Source: Leuctra nigra (Eukaryota; Arthropoda; Insecta; Plecoptera; Leuctridae). Taken from it: a DNA stretch of 64,000 nt. Both the position numbers and the translations under genes were made by a program. Below the pieces are notes generated by a model that searched no databases, was not told where the DNA came from, and saw only the letters and a program-made list of their open reading frames with translations. The stretch is taken from contig OW203768.1 of assembly GCA_934045905.1 (NCBI GenBank), positions 27,929,060-27,993,059 on the forward strand. Reading direction: 5' to 3'. Shown in pieces: positions 34,051-44,744 of this stretch (position 1 is the first letter of the stretch; each line of letters starts with the position of its first letter).

Positions 34051-35060
34051 TTTATAATTTCCCAAAATTTGGTGGTTGGTGATAAATTAATCATAAATGC
34101 GAATCACATGACTTACATTTGTAAGCGGGTCCCTCTAGTCTTCAATATCATCCAATCAGTTGATTTGATCTTTTGAGTGGTTTACAACACTAAAATTATT
34201 ACTTGCAATGGGCACGTACGACATGCCAATAAAATGTCATATTATATAACCTGATTGTGATGAGTAGTGCTAAAGCATCATATTTTACGTCATAACTCTC
34301 CAAAGCTTGATGTTTGGAAAAGTAAAATATTAAAAAATTTCTTTGGATTAACAAAAAATATTGCGTTCATTTACTTTATATGTTCCAAATTACTGGACCC
34401 GAACTGGTCCAAAATAGGCAACCTCGATTTTTTTTATCAATCTGTCCTGCCGTTCCGAAGATAGTTTACTAAATTGATATTATGTTGTATCAGAAGATAT
34501 ATAATTAACACTCTTAAAATAATTATATCACGTTGTAAAGTAAAACTTAAAATATTTGACAGAATTCCTTACGACTGTGCGTGCGCAATGACATCAAAGA
34601 CGTGTCAAAACAAGATTTCGCCATTGCTCAGTATGTACTCTATAGATCGACATGAAACTCGAACTACACATCGACCAACATAATAGTTTTGAGATTTAAA
34701 CACCAGATTGTGCACTAGTGCAGTATGTCTACGAAATTTTACGGTGGTTCAAATTAGTCGGCGGTCCAAATTTGCCGACTCTACCTTATGTATATGTTCT
34801 TCATACTCCAACACCCTTTGACCGATCTCAACCAAATGGGGTATGAAGATGTTTACACTTATCCTGAGCACATCGTAGGGTACTTACCCCATACCCCAAA
34901 CCACCCCTAATTGAAAATACCACCCCAATTGAAACAAAAAAATATAAACTTTCTTCCATAGTCATTCGACCGAAGTCATATGAAGTGCGCGATGTGTTCC
35001 TTCCAAAATTATCCCACTCTTGGGCGGCATCTGCTATCTGTCACAAGAATGTATACTTAC
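34051..35060. other. FAR intron DNA, no gene
   Basis: Positions 34,060-34,138 are the inverse of 5,372-5,455, a dispersed repeat. Nothing else is supported. Confidence 0.35.
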
Positions 35061-35300
35061 AATCTCCTACGCCCGGAGATGAGCATCAGTAAGTCGATGA
35101 AGTATGCGGGCAGGAAGTGCAGGAAGATGACGCACAAGTTGTGCATCAGCTTGCTCGTGCGCGGGTGGCCGTCGGGATACCAGATCGTCTTCTCGAACGG
35201 GAAGTCGTCGATCATCTGGCGTCCCATTTCAAGGATCCGATCCCAAGTAACATCCCTGACGGCGGAGGCGGTGAGGTTGTAGACGGGAACCTCAGCAGGT
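35061..35300 (-). CDS. Fatty acyl-CoA reductase, exon 4 of 6 visible
   Basis: Acceptor GTCTGCAG, 240 bases, donor GTAAGT. It completes AG|A and leaves TT|. Translation: PAEVPVYNLTASAVRDVTW (end of the Rossmann part, the usual x-VYN-x-T/S element), then WDRILEMGRQMIDDFPFEK and TIWYPDGHPRTSKLMHNLCV, then the hydrophobic run IFLHFLPAYFIDLLMLISG. The W-YP-x(5-7) tract followed by a hydrophobic HxLPAYxxD segment is a standard FAR signature. Codon use is GC-rich compared with the surrounding AT-rich intron. Confidence 0.96.
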
Positions 35301-36189
35301 CTGCAGACAATCGATAGTTCAGCAAGTTAATTTCAACTTTTTTTCGCCTGAGCAAAAAATATTTATTACAAGAGTGCACAATACAAATTGTCTACATTTT
35401 CTTCTGGTTTTTTGTATTCTCACCGTTCTCACCGTTCAACCAATCTATCTAAAATGTTACAAAGATTTTGTCATTGGTTGAAAATTAATAATGGAACTTT
35501 TCCAGCGATCAACTTCAAATATTGCATTATGAATGTTACCAATATTATTGGGGTTTTGAAAATTTGACGCCAAATATGTAATGATCGTTTAAGATTAATT
35601 AACATTTTACGGAAATTTCAATCTTGATTTGAATATGAAGAGCACAGCAGAAGAACAATACAAGTCACTTTTAATGATTTCGAGTAAAAGTAAAGTAAAA
35701 GTCCCGATGATATTCATTGACATGCTTTGGAGATTCTGGTCCCCGGAACAATTATATGCATACGTCATGACCTGAATAGTCGGCATACTGACGGGAAGCG
35801 CCATTTACTTTACAGGAAAAAGAAGGGTTACAAAATGACAACAACTTAATTTCCGGTAAAACATTTCCGGATTTTATTTCCGAGGTTTGCATGCCGATAT
35901 AGACTCTATGTGTCGGTAAAATTTCAAATTTATAGATCCAACCGTGCTATTTGTACAGATAGGCAATCAAACCGTGGCAAGCCAGCCAGAGAACATTAAA
36001 GTGTTTTTGAGCATGTTTCATGCCAATTTTTCACCCTGAAGAGATGATCGCAGCACTTTAAAATTTGTTATTTGTTGTGAGGTTTCTAAATTAACCATAT
36101 AAACTTGATATAAACATGGTTATCAACTTTATTTTCAAATTGGTGTACACAAGCAGACACTCCAAAAACGGTACCTAACGGATGACAGT
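35301..36189. other. FAR intron DNA, no gene
   Basis: I see no gene or clear repeat. Confidence 0.3.
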
Positions 36190-36365
36190 ATAGCCAGGGA
36201 CGACCGACCCATGCCCTCCCTCGATCTCGCGGTCCCCTCGGGCCGGCCTCCTCACTCCAGACGGACTATCCCCCGAATCAAGTCCCACCGGTCCGAACCC
36301 TCCCGCACACCGGTCCGTCAGGCTTCCCCACAAGTGTCGGACTCCCCCGGACTGGGCCCCTTTAA
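36190..36365 (+). repeat. GC-rich fragment of the small RTE-like element
   Basis: It parallels 51,424-51,605 in order: CACCGGTCCGAACCCTCCCG, then GTCCGTCAGGCTTCCC, then GACTCCCCCGGACTGGGCCC. The 5' ribozyme-like part is absent, so it is 5'-truncated. Confidence 0.65.
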
Positions 36366-36529
36366 GAAAATTCTTTCCTTTATATCAAATAGTGAGGTTT
36401 ACTTACCAGTGTATTTTATGGTGGCATGTTCTCTCTTATACGATATCTCCTCGATTTTTTAAATTGTGCCCTAATTATCCACCTACTTTGAAAACATTCC
36501 GAAAAAAGGGTGCTTCAGTTCTTAAATAT

Positions 36530-38103
36530 CAAGTGGGGCGGTCGCGCCATCGAGCCAAGTCGTACTGTACACTCACAGTCTGCCAATGCCAATAAACTGA
36601 GGAGAAGACCAAACACTTTTACTCTAACAATGAAAAATCTCAAATCGTTGTGAAATGTTTTAATTTTGAGATGTGGCCCACCCCAACCCATATACCAAAT
36701 TTGGGAAAAATATGGTATGCTGTTTGCGAGTTAGAGGGCTGTGCAAACAGTGAAGTTACACCCTATCTGCTTCTTCTTCCTCAGATGTTATCAGGAATCC
36801 CAATTTACAGGTCCACAGCCCAAATGGCTGAACCGATCGATCTGTAATGATTTCCACATGTGCACTTTTGGCGTCTGAGGTGCCTTTATTTATGACTGTT
36901 TATATGCCGCCATTTTGAAACCGAAAGTGACGTCATATCTCCAAAACGGCTGGACTGATCGTTAAGACGGTCATCAATATGAAAATGAAATAGTCATTTT
37001 ACTTTTATCAAAACCGGAAATGACGTAATACATTTGCCAAATCTGACTAAAACCACCTCTTATTACAATAGCTACATAATCAGAAGGCTTATTATGATAC
37101 AAAACATTTATATAATTTTTTTTCTAGATAGCAGTGATTTCAGCTGTCATTTTGACAACCGGAATTAATGCCATGTGTCGAAGTAGGCTGGACCGATTGG
37201 AATAAAGCTTCCGCTTTTCTTCATGGAAAATCATTTTAAGCATTATTAAATACCAAACGCAACTCTTCTCTAATCCGGGTAGGACCAACTTTGGATTAGC
37301 TAACTATCGATAGTTAGTGGCTAGTTAACCAATAAATTAAAATAGCGCGAATTCCACAGCCAATAAGATTTACTTATTTCCACTAACCATCGATAATTAG
37401 CTCAATCCGAAGTTGGTACTACCCGGCTTCAGTAACAAAATTGGAAATTACTTGTTTTGTGTTTTAATTGTTGTGAGATTAAACTTAAAAAAAAGTGATT
37501 TCCCCACAAAAACACTCCGTGTATAAATAGCAGTCAAGGCTCTTCAACTATAAAAAATAAAATCAATCTAAAAATTCAGCACTGAAAAGTAGTGATATCA
37601 AATAATGGGTCATGTCAATCATTATTGTAAAAACCTCAATATACTTGGCGCAACATCTTTTAGGTAATTATAATAGGCATATTATTTATAATAAGGTACG
37701 TTTAATTTTTGGCATTTATTTCTATACATCATAATATAATCATTTTTCGACTAATGAATTCATGAATTATGTATTCTAACCTTTTTACACAAGCTAAAAT
37801 GTTACGTTTTAACGTTTTTGTGGTGTATTACTAATTTAGATACATTTTAACCTGTTCTTTATTTTATTGACTACATGTATACATTAAATTCTAAATATAG
37901 ATGTAACCAAATGGCTGATAAATAAATAAATAAATACTATTCTTAAAAACGATGTGCCAAGTATTTTTTAGTTTTTAAAATAAAGTTTGACTTGATCCAT
38001 TTTTTAATATAGTACTACTTATAAATGTTGAATTTTTAGATTTCTTCAATTTTTTTTAGTTGAAGAGCCTTGGATGGTATTTTTACACGGAGTTTTTTAT
38101 GGG
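36530..38103 (-). mobile_element. Composite Helentron/DINE-1-like element
   Basis: Inverse orientation. The 3' end lies at 36,530 (CTTG in place of CTAG, hairpin degraded), followed by module C, module D with CCGCCATTTTG and GAAAGTGACGTCATATCTCC near 36,908-36,940, and module B (37,502-38,103) with an extra AAATAAATAAATA-tailed insert near 37,690-37,937. A 152-bp MITE is nested at 37,275. Confidence 0.6.
37275..37426. mobile_element. 152-bp MITE nested in the composite element
   Basis: The ends CCGGGTAGGACCAACTT and inverse AAGTTGGTACTACCCGG extend through GGATTAGCTAACTATCGAT-type sequence, so about 45 bp of each end is inverted. Small internal spacer. No clear target duplication. Confidence 0.75.
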
Positions 38104-38106
38104 AAT

Positions 38107-38368
38107 CAAGTGGAGCGGTCGTTCCACGCCAGCAAAGTCGTACGGCGCGCACACTCTCATTTAAAGAGGCTGGAGAACCCACTTTTACTGTAAGCATCAA
38201 AGTGGCATTTTCGGCCTACTGGATCTTAAAATTGGAAAATCTCACATTGTTGCGAAATATCTTAATTTGTAGCTATGCCCCACCCTACAACATATCCCAA
38301 ATTTGGGAACTATGGGTTACGCCCTTTGTGAGCTAGAAGGCCTTGAAAACCGTGTTATAGGGCGGTTT
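38107..38368 (-). repeat. Module C fragment of the composite element
   Basis: It directly abuts the previous element at 38,103 and begins with the CTTG end and the GGAGCGGTCG hairpin. It ends before module D. Confidence 0.55.
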
Positions 38369-38371
38369 TAA

Positions 38372-39947
38372 TCTAGTAGAGCGGTCGCTCCAACCCAGCC
38401 AAGTCGTACAGTACACTCACACCCACTCAAAATACCGTTACTGCCTAATAAACTAAGGAGCAGACCAAACACTTTTACTGTAAGCAACAACATAGCATTT
38501 TCGGCCTACTGGATCTTAAAATCTTAAAATATCACATTGTTGCAAAAAATCTTAATTTCGAGCTATGGACCACCCCACCCCATATACCAAATTAGGTAAC
38601 AACAGATTATGCCATTTGCGAGCTAGAAGGCCGTGAAAACAGTGAACTTTTAAAAGGTATCTGATTATAATTCAGATACAGATATCAGGAAACACTGTTG
38701 ACAGGGCCACAGCCTAAACGGCTAAACCTATCGATCTGAAATTTGTACCACATGTGCACTTTTGGCGTCTGATGATACCTTGCTGTTACAAATTTTTGTG
38801 CCGCCATTTTGAAACCGGAAGTGACGTCATATCTAAAAAACGGATGGACCTATCGGGACGAAACTAGCGTCAAACGATTCGAACGGGCATCTATATAAAA
38901 TATCAATAGTCTAAATAGAAATGTACTATTACCGAAACCGGAAATGATGTCATAAAAATGAAAAATCAGACTAAAATCATCTTTTATAACTATATATTCA
39001 GAAGGCTTTTTATGTTGCATAACATTTATAAATACATATTTTAAGTGGCACTGACGCCAGCCGCCATTTTTAAAACCGAAAGTGATGTGCACTTTGTCCA
39101 CATGTGCACTTTTGGCGTCTGATGATACCTTGCCCTTACAAATTTTTTGTGCCGCCATTTTGAAACCGGAAGTGACGTCATATCTAAAAAACGGATGGAC
39201 CTATCGGGACGAAACTAGCGTCAAACGATTCGAACGGGCATCTATATAAAATATCAATAGTCTAAATAGAAATGTACTATTACCGAAACCGGAAATGATG
39301 TCATAAAAATGAAAAATCAGACTAAAATCATCTTTTATAACTATATATTCAGAAGGCTTTTTATGTTGCATAACATTTATAAATACATATTTTAAGTGGC
39401 ACTGACGCCAGCCGCCATTTTTAAAACCGAAAGTGATGCCATAACTCAAGAACGGCTGGACCGATTGGAACCAAAATTTCGCTATACTTCATAGCATATT
39501 ATTTATAGCATTTATATAGCAACAAGCACAACTTTTCTGAGCAACCAAATCACAAAGGCGTATTTTTTAAAGGAATAATAATCTTTGGTGCCACAATATA
39601 ATGTTACAAGCTGTAAGAATACACTGAATAAAGAGTGATATCCCCATAAAAAACACTCCGTTTAAAAATACCAGCTAAGTCTCTTCAACTAAAAAATAAA
39701 ATAAAAAAATTAATCTAAAAATTCAGCACTGAAAAACTCAAGCACTGAAGCACAGCACTGGCCAAGTCAAAACTTTTCAAAAAATAATTGGCGCATCGTT
39801 TTTTTAGGACATGTATAGATGAGAAAAGTTTTGACTTGTCTATTTTTTGATATCACTACTTTTCAGAGCTGAATTTTTAGATTTCTTCTGTTTTTTTTAG
39901 AGTAAGAGACTTGGCTGGTTTTCTTACACGGAGTGTTTTTAATGGGG
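38372..39947 (-). mobile_element. Composite Helentron/DINE-1-like element with duplicated D module
   Basis: Inverse orientation: CTAG and hairpin at about 38,372, module C to 38,660, module D (part of it doubled in tandem) to 39,640, and module B 39,642-39,947. It sits head-to-tail with two relatives, so 36,530-39,947 is a cluster of three. Confidence 0.6.
38750..39450. repeat. 351-bp tandem duplication in module D
   Basis: GACGTCATATCTAAAAAACG starts at 38,823 and again at 39,174, and the units are nearly identical across their length. This is a recent duplication inside one mobile element. Confidence 0.9.
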
Positions 39948-41145
39948 GTCGTATTATTGCAAAGAAAATTGTATTGTGTCGTTTAGTGTATAATGTTTGG
40001 AGGGTATGCTGTACGTGCTCGCTCATTAACGCGTTACACTGAGCGTTTTCATTAAAACATTTTTTTTTCAAATGAATAAATGCGTTTGTTCAAACATGAA
40101 TTGTCAAACAATGAGGAGCCTCATTGTGACCAGGACTGCTGCAAGGATAGAAGATATGAACAGTAATTCGAGCCAAGCGAATACAAATGAAATAATCACT
40201 TCACTCAATCGACAACAAAATGCTTGTTAAGCTATTCCAGTGGTACCACGTGACTAAACTTATAAAACACGAAATTGGCCAAACTATTGCACATAAGAGT
40301 AAGATAATGTATTTTCCTCATTCTATTAGTGATTCTACAACCCACTTGACCTTTTTCGACACCAATATTTTGGTCCCGAATTTTTTTTTACGAAATATTG
40401 CTGTTTCATTAAAAAAATCGCACAGACCGCAATTTTCACTCTACAGACTTGCAAGTGGGCTCGTTGTCTTCGTTATGAAAATGCAAAGAGAACGTCGCCG
40501 CTCTTTTTGTTAATAACTTGATATCTTACCTGGCCACAGGCACCAATAAATAGGCGAAATTTCCGGTACATACCGACTTTATTTTAGAAAAATTGCAATT
40601 AAAATACCGAAAAAGGACATCGACATTTCATAGGTATATGTATTATGATTATTCATGCCAAGTTTCAGGTCGCTATGTTCAACGGATCGTCCCGGATATT
40701 TTTTTGACTTTCCAAAATGGGTTGATTTCGCTAAATATCGATCTCAGATGACATCTTCTTACAATATTTGCCCTGAAATTAAAATCTCAAACCCCCCCTA
40801 GAATCCCCTTAACATATGAGGAGCTACATTTCAAAATGCAAATTGTCCATTTTGCGTTTTTTCCTGTTATTGGTGAAAAAAAACATGAGGAGCAAAAATG
40901 TTCACGTAGCTTGATTCTCGAACTTGTAAAAATCACATTAAACTAAAATGTAATTAATTAGGTAACAAAGGATTTCGTATCTCTTCCATGCTAATGTCAA
41001 TAGAAAAACGTGTTTATCTCTGTTCAATGTTTTTGGACAAGCTGCATGTTAAAATGTAGCTCCTCATATATAATATCGGTAGATATATGAACAGTATTGG
41101 AGGCAAGTGTAATCTTGCTCAATATGAGTACGCTGATGATCTTAC
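39948..41145. other. FAR intron DNA
   Basis: No gene is supported. A short phrase at about 40,014-40,050 (GCTCGCTCATTAACGCGTTA, then CACTGAGCGTTTTC) recurs at about 51,169-51,203. Confidence 0.35.
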
Positions 41146-41344
41146 CTGGTCTCCATCGTCCCTATCTTCCAGCCGATTGAGATGAGCGCACTGATGGCGT
41201 GGTCCACAGGGATCAACTCGGCTCGATATTGCGCGTTGCAGTGCATAGATCGGATCACACCTTTAGCGGCCCCAACCAGCAGGCCCACGGGCCCGTTCAG
41301 GTTGTCGACCCAGCCGGGCAGAGGCTCCTCGTTAGCAGGTACCA
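41146..41344 (-). CDS. Fatty acyl-CoA reductase, exon 3 of 6 visible
   Basis: Acceptor ACTTCAG, 199 bases, donor GTAAGATC. It completes G|TG and leaves AG|. It encodes VVPANEEPLPGWVDNLNGP, then VGLLVGAAKGVIRSMHCN, then AELIPVDHAISALISIGWK. P-x-PGW-x-DN-x-NGP and the G-KG-x-x-R tract are typical of the substrate side of FAR Rossmann domains. The VDxxxNALI-like element appears here as VDHAISALI. Confidence 0.96.
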
Positions 41345-42589
41345 CTGAAGTATACATTGTGTTGGTACAAAGTATCATATTCATATTCATCATAATCTAA
41401 ATTTTTCAGCTTGGCTCATAGCTAACCTCGATACGCAAACAATGTTTACTCATTACAAAACAAGTTATAAAATAAGACTCCAATTGAATCTGTGGCTGGC
41501 AGGAATATCGGCTTAAGTACAAAAATGAAACAATAAGATTTTAATATGTAAAATCTTTTAAAAAATCAAGAAATCCAATGGTGAAGTCAGATTTTAAAAA
41601 TTGTTATTAATAACAAATATAGATTGGCATAAGTACAGCGTTTTGTTACTTTTGAACATTTTGTTCCTGGTAAAACTACCTAAATGCAGTTAAGTCATCC
41701 ATGCCGTACAAATTGCTTTTTCAGTGGCTTCACAACACAGCGAACATACAAAGTTAATAAAAAAAACGTGCAATTCTGGGCCTAAAGAACGACCTTAGTA
41801 CACTAATGAGTTAAATAACGGGATTTAATTAATTTAGAAAGTCCTGTATATTGCTAGCATTATTATAATAACTTTTAGACAGTGATATTTCAAAAATATT
41901 TAATAATGTAGTAGCTACAATTTAAAATGTTGTTTTGGTCTGTATTCCTGCCAGCCACAGCTATGTAAAAACTGAAGCACAAGATTTAGCTCAGAGAAAC
42001 GGCAATAAATCAGCTCTCACTCATAAAGTATTGATGGTTCAAAGAAATGGTACGTTACGAAGAAAGGATCTCTATTCTAGCCATAATAGAGTTGGAATCT
42101 ATACGTGTTATTCAGAAATAGAAGTAAGAGTACTAGAGTGACACTCCCACTACCCATATCCGGAGAATTTGGATGTATATCTGTGTCTGTGTCTCTGTGT
42201 CTTTCACAGTGCCTTTCAATAGTAGAAAAAACATATACAAATTTAGAACACATTTCTTGTACTATTTTCATAGTTAGTACGTCAACTCTGCATTTTGAAG
42301 TGCTTATTGTAATGATTTAGAAATAGTGATGATAAAAAAAATCAAAAAATATTCATCGTCTGGATTTTAAGATATTTGTGATATATGGACAAATATTTGA
42401 CCTTGAACATGATAGTATGGGTAAACTACAAAGTTATGTAATGAATACATCAAAAATTCCTTCGTCAAGTTATCATTTTATTTTTTTATATAAACTTCAT
42501 TAACTTCATTAACTTTATTTGTATTAACTTCATTAACTACAAAGAACCCAAAAAGGGCAAATAATCAAAGGTTTTTGGTCGGTCGCCTG
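41345..42589. other. FAR intron DNA with one TIR element
   Basis: Apart from the inverted-repeat element at 41,490-41,960 I see no supported feature. Confidence 0.35.
41490..41960. mobile_element. Putative 471-bp TIR element
   Basis: CTGTGGCTGGCAGGAATA at 41,490-41,507 is a perfect 18-bp inverse of 41,943-41,960. The interior is non-coding. I could not identify a target duplication. Confidence 0.5.
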
Positions 42590-42939
42590 GCGCTGGTTTA
42601 CCCTTAAGTTGATCGCTCAATCGGTTCTTTGTTAAATGTAAAAACATCACAGGAAATATGATTTTAAATTACTTATGGGAGGATTTGGATGATACTTTGT
42701 AAAATGATGCACAATGTTGGTTGCAATGACTTTAAAAAATTTCAAATTGATCGGAACAACTAATTGATTATTTTTTTTTAATTTGAAACAATCACAGAAT
42801 CCCGTTCAAAATCGATCCCTGTGACCGCATAGATTACGTTAGTATGTGCAAAATTTCAGATCGATTGGTTGTGTGGTTTGACCTGGGCAGTGCAGGCAAA
42901 AAAAACCACACACACTTAAAGTAAAGAGTACCGTGGTGA
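42590..42939 (+). repeat. Dispersed repeat family A
   Basis: Parallel to 4,480-4,960: GTTGATCG, GACCGCATAGATTACGTTAG, GATTGGTTGTG, and an end at GTGACGCTCGCT. The very end forms one arm of the palindrome at 42,940. Confidence 0.6.
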
Positions 42940-43006
42940 CGCTCGCTAGGCTCGCTCAATTACCTGTAGAGGCTTTCTACAGGTAATTGAGCGAGCCTAG
43001 CGAGCG
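42940..43006. other. Perfect 31-bp inverted repeat with 5-base loop
   Basis: The left arm 42,940-42,970 begins CGCTCGCTAGGCTCGCTCAA; the loop is GGCTT; the right arm 42,976-43,006 is the exact inverse. It joins the end of a family A repeat to a module C fragment. It may be a real extrudable palindrome or a template-switch product. Confidence 0.9.
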
Positions 43007-43247
43007 TACAATTTCACGCTTTTCACGGTCCTCCAGCTCGCAAACGGCATAACTTATTATTGCCAGTCTTGGAATATGTGGTGGGGTGGGCCATAGCTCT
43101 AAATTAAAATAATATATTACTCAACAATGTAAGATATCCCATTTTTATGATCCAGTAGGCCGAAAATGCCACTTTGATGCATACAGTAAAAGTGGGAGAG
43201 TGTGCGCACCGTACGACTATGCTGGTGTGGACCGACCGCTTCACTAG
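43007..43247 (+). repeat. Module C fragment of the composite element
   Basis: Ends GACCGACCGCTTCACTAG at 43,247, with hairpin bases changed. The usual GCCGAAAATGCCACTTTGAT phrase is present at about 43,161-43,180. The 5' modules are missing. Confidence 0.6.
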
Positions 43248-43634
43248 ATGGATGTTTTGTTTTAATTTTTAATAACTTACAAATTATTTTTTATTAGTGG
43301 AAATTGTTGTATTATTTATTATGTATGTATCTGGCAGCAGGGCACATAGTGTTACAGGGGCTACCCTATTCCTGCTGCCAGCAAATGCACTGTGTTTATT
43401 TGGAAAATAATAAATACACTTAATTGATGAGTCCAATATTACTTCATATTATCAAATAAAGATTAATAAAAGAAACCTGAAACTTGAAAACCTGAAATTA
43501 ATTTATTCGTAATAATGCCGAAAATTAAAAGAAATTATTGTGCTTCAATAACAAACAACAACACTGCCAACAAACAATCGTGAGAACGAGACGGAGGAAA
43601 AGCTCTGACTAAGAGAGCGTTCAGAGTTCAACGT
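43248..43634. other. AT-rich DNA with a strong hairpin
   Basis: CTGGCAGCAGG at 43,331-43,341 pairs with CCTGCTGCCAG at 43,371-43,381 across a 29-base loop. It is followed by A/T-rich sequence with AATAAA-like phrases, which resembles the 3' end of a retroelement, but no coding part is attached. Confidence 0.4.
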
Positions 43635-44023
43635 GTGACTAAATCCGTCAACTATGAGACTTCAAAGAAACAGATGCCTGGAGAAGGCGATGCAATGTTC
43701 ATACATCCAGGAGGATATACGCTCGGCGAACAATTTGGAATTTCAAAATCACATGCGTGTCGACTTTTAAACCAGTTCATAGAGAGCATCGCAGAACAGA
43801 TAAAGGGATTAATTGTGTGGCCAGTGAAAGAAACTGTGAATAGGACGATGTCGCTTTCATTTCAGGCTCGATACAGCAATAGTCAGAGTATTATTGACTG
43901 TTTCGAAATCGAAATCGAGAAACCGTCGAATGCAGTGAGCCAGGCACTCACGTGGTCAGATTACAAAAAGTGCAATACTCTGAAATATCTGGTTTCTTGT
44001 ACTCCCGATGGGATCATCAACTT

Positions 44024-44426
44024 AATAGACCAAAACAGAAATGACTAGCGCTCTCGTTCGGTACTAAAACCGACCTCGCTGGCTCGGTCGGAATCCGTGT
44101 GAAACCGCCCCTCCTCCGTGTTCTTAGTAGCAGATTTAGGCATTTTGTACACTTATTTAATAAATATTAGGAGAAATGTTTTGGTATTACGTTTACACTC
44201 AAATAATCTGCACCTTTTGCAAGACAAATGACCACTATCAGCTTGTATTTCCAATAACCATATCTGTTGTTATTTCAAAACAAAACTTCGTAATTTAACA
44301 AGAGACAGCTGCCGGGAATGGTTCCCGCGTCGAGGTATCACACACTTGACCTTGCGGTAGCGCATGCGCAGACACATCTTACTTAGTTCATGTGGTGGCG
44401 CTGGCAACTTTCCGTTATGGTCTATT
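44024..44426. mobile_element. 0.4-kb MITE inside the transposase relic
   Basis: The ends AATAGACCAAAACAGAAA and the inverse of TTTCCGTTATGGTCTATT match at most positions. It splits the conserved glycine-rich region of the transposase between NLI and the SGGYGGR tract. Non-coding. The target duplication is ambiguous (TA or AT). Confidence 0.65.
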
Positions 44427-44744
44427 CAGGAGGGTACGGTGGTCGGGTGTCGGACATGGTATTGCTGGAAGACTCCGGGTTTCTGGAGAAGTTGGCCCCA
44501 AATATGGATGTGATGGCCGATCGTGGCTTTAAACACGTAGATTCACTTATCAAGTGAAGGTCGTGTACAAGGTTCAAGGTTGTGTTGCCTTGTTCGCCCC
44601 CCAAGTGTAGTGACTGGTTCCAAGTTGAGTGAACAGGAATGCAGGGATACCTTACCTTACCCTATGGCGCTACGGCCCTTGTAGAGCCCTGGCCTCCTCC
44701 ACTACTCCTCTCCACACTTCCCGAACCAGGGCCCGCCTCCTCCA

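Noticed and set aside
43635..44048. A stand-alone 137-residue gene
   Set aside because: It is one part of a split transposase: the DCFEI and YKKCNT tracts continue on the other side of two insertions.
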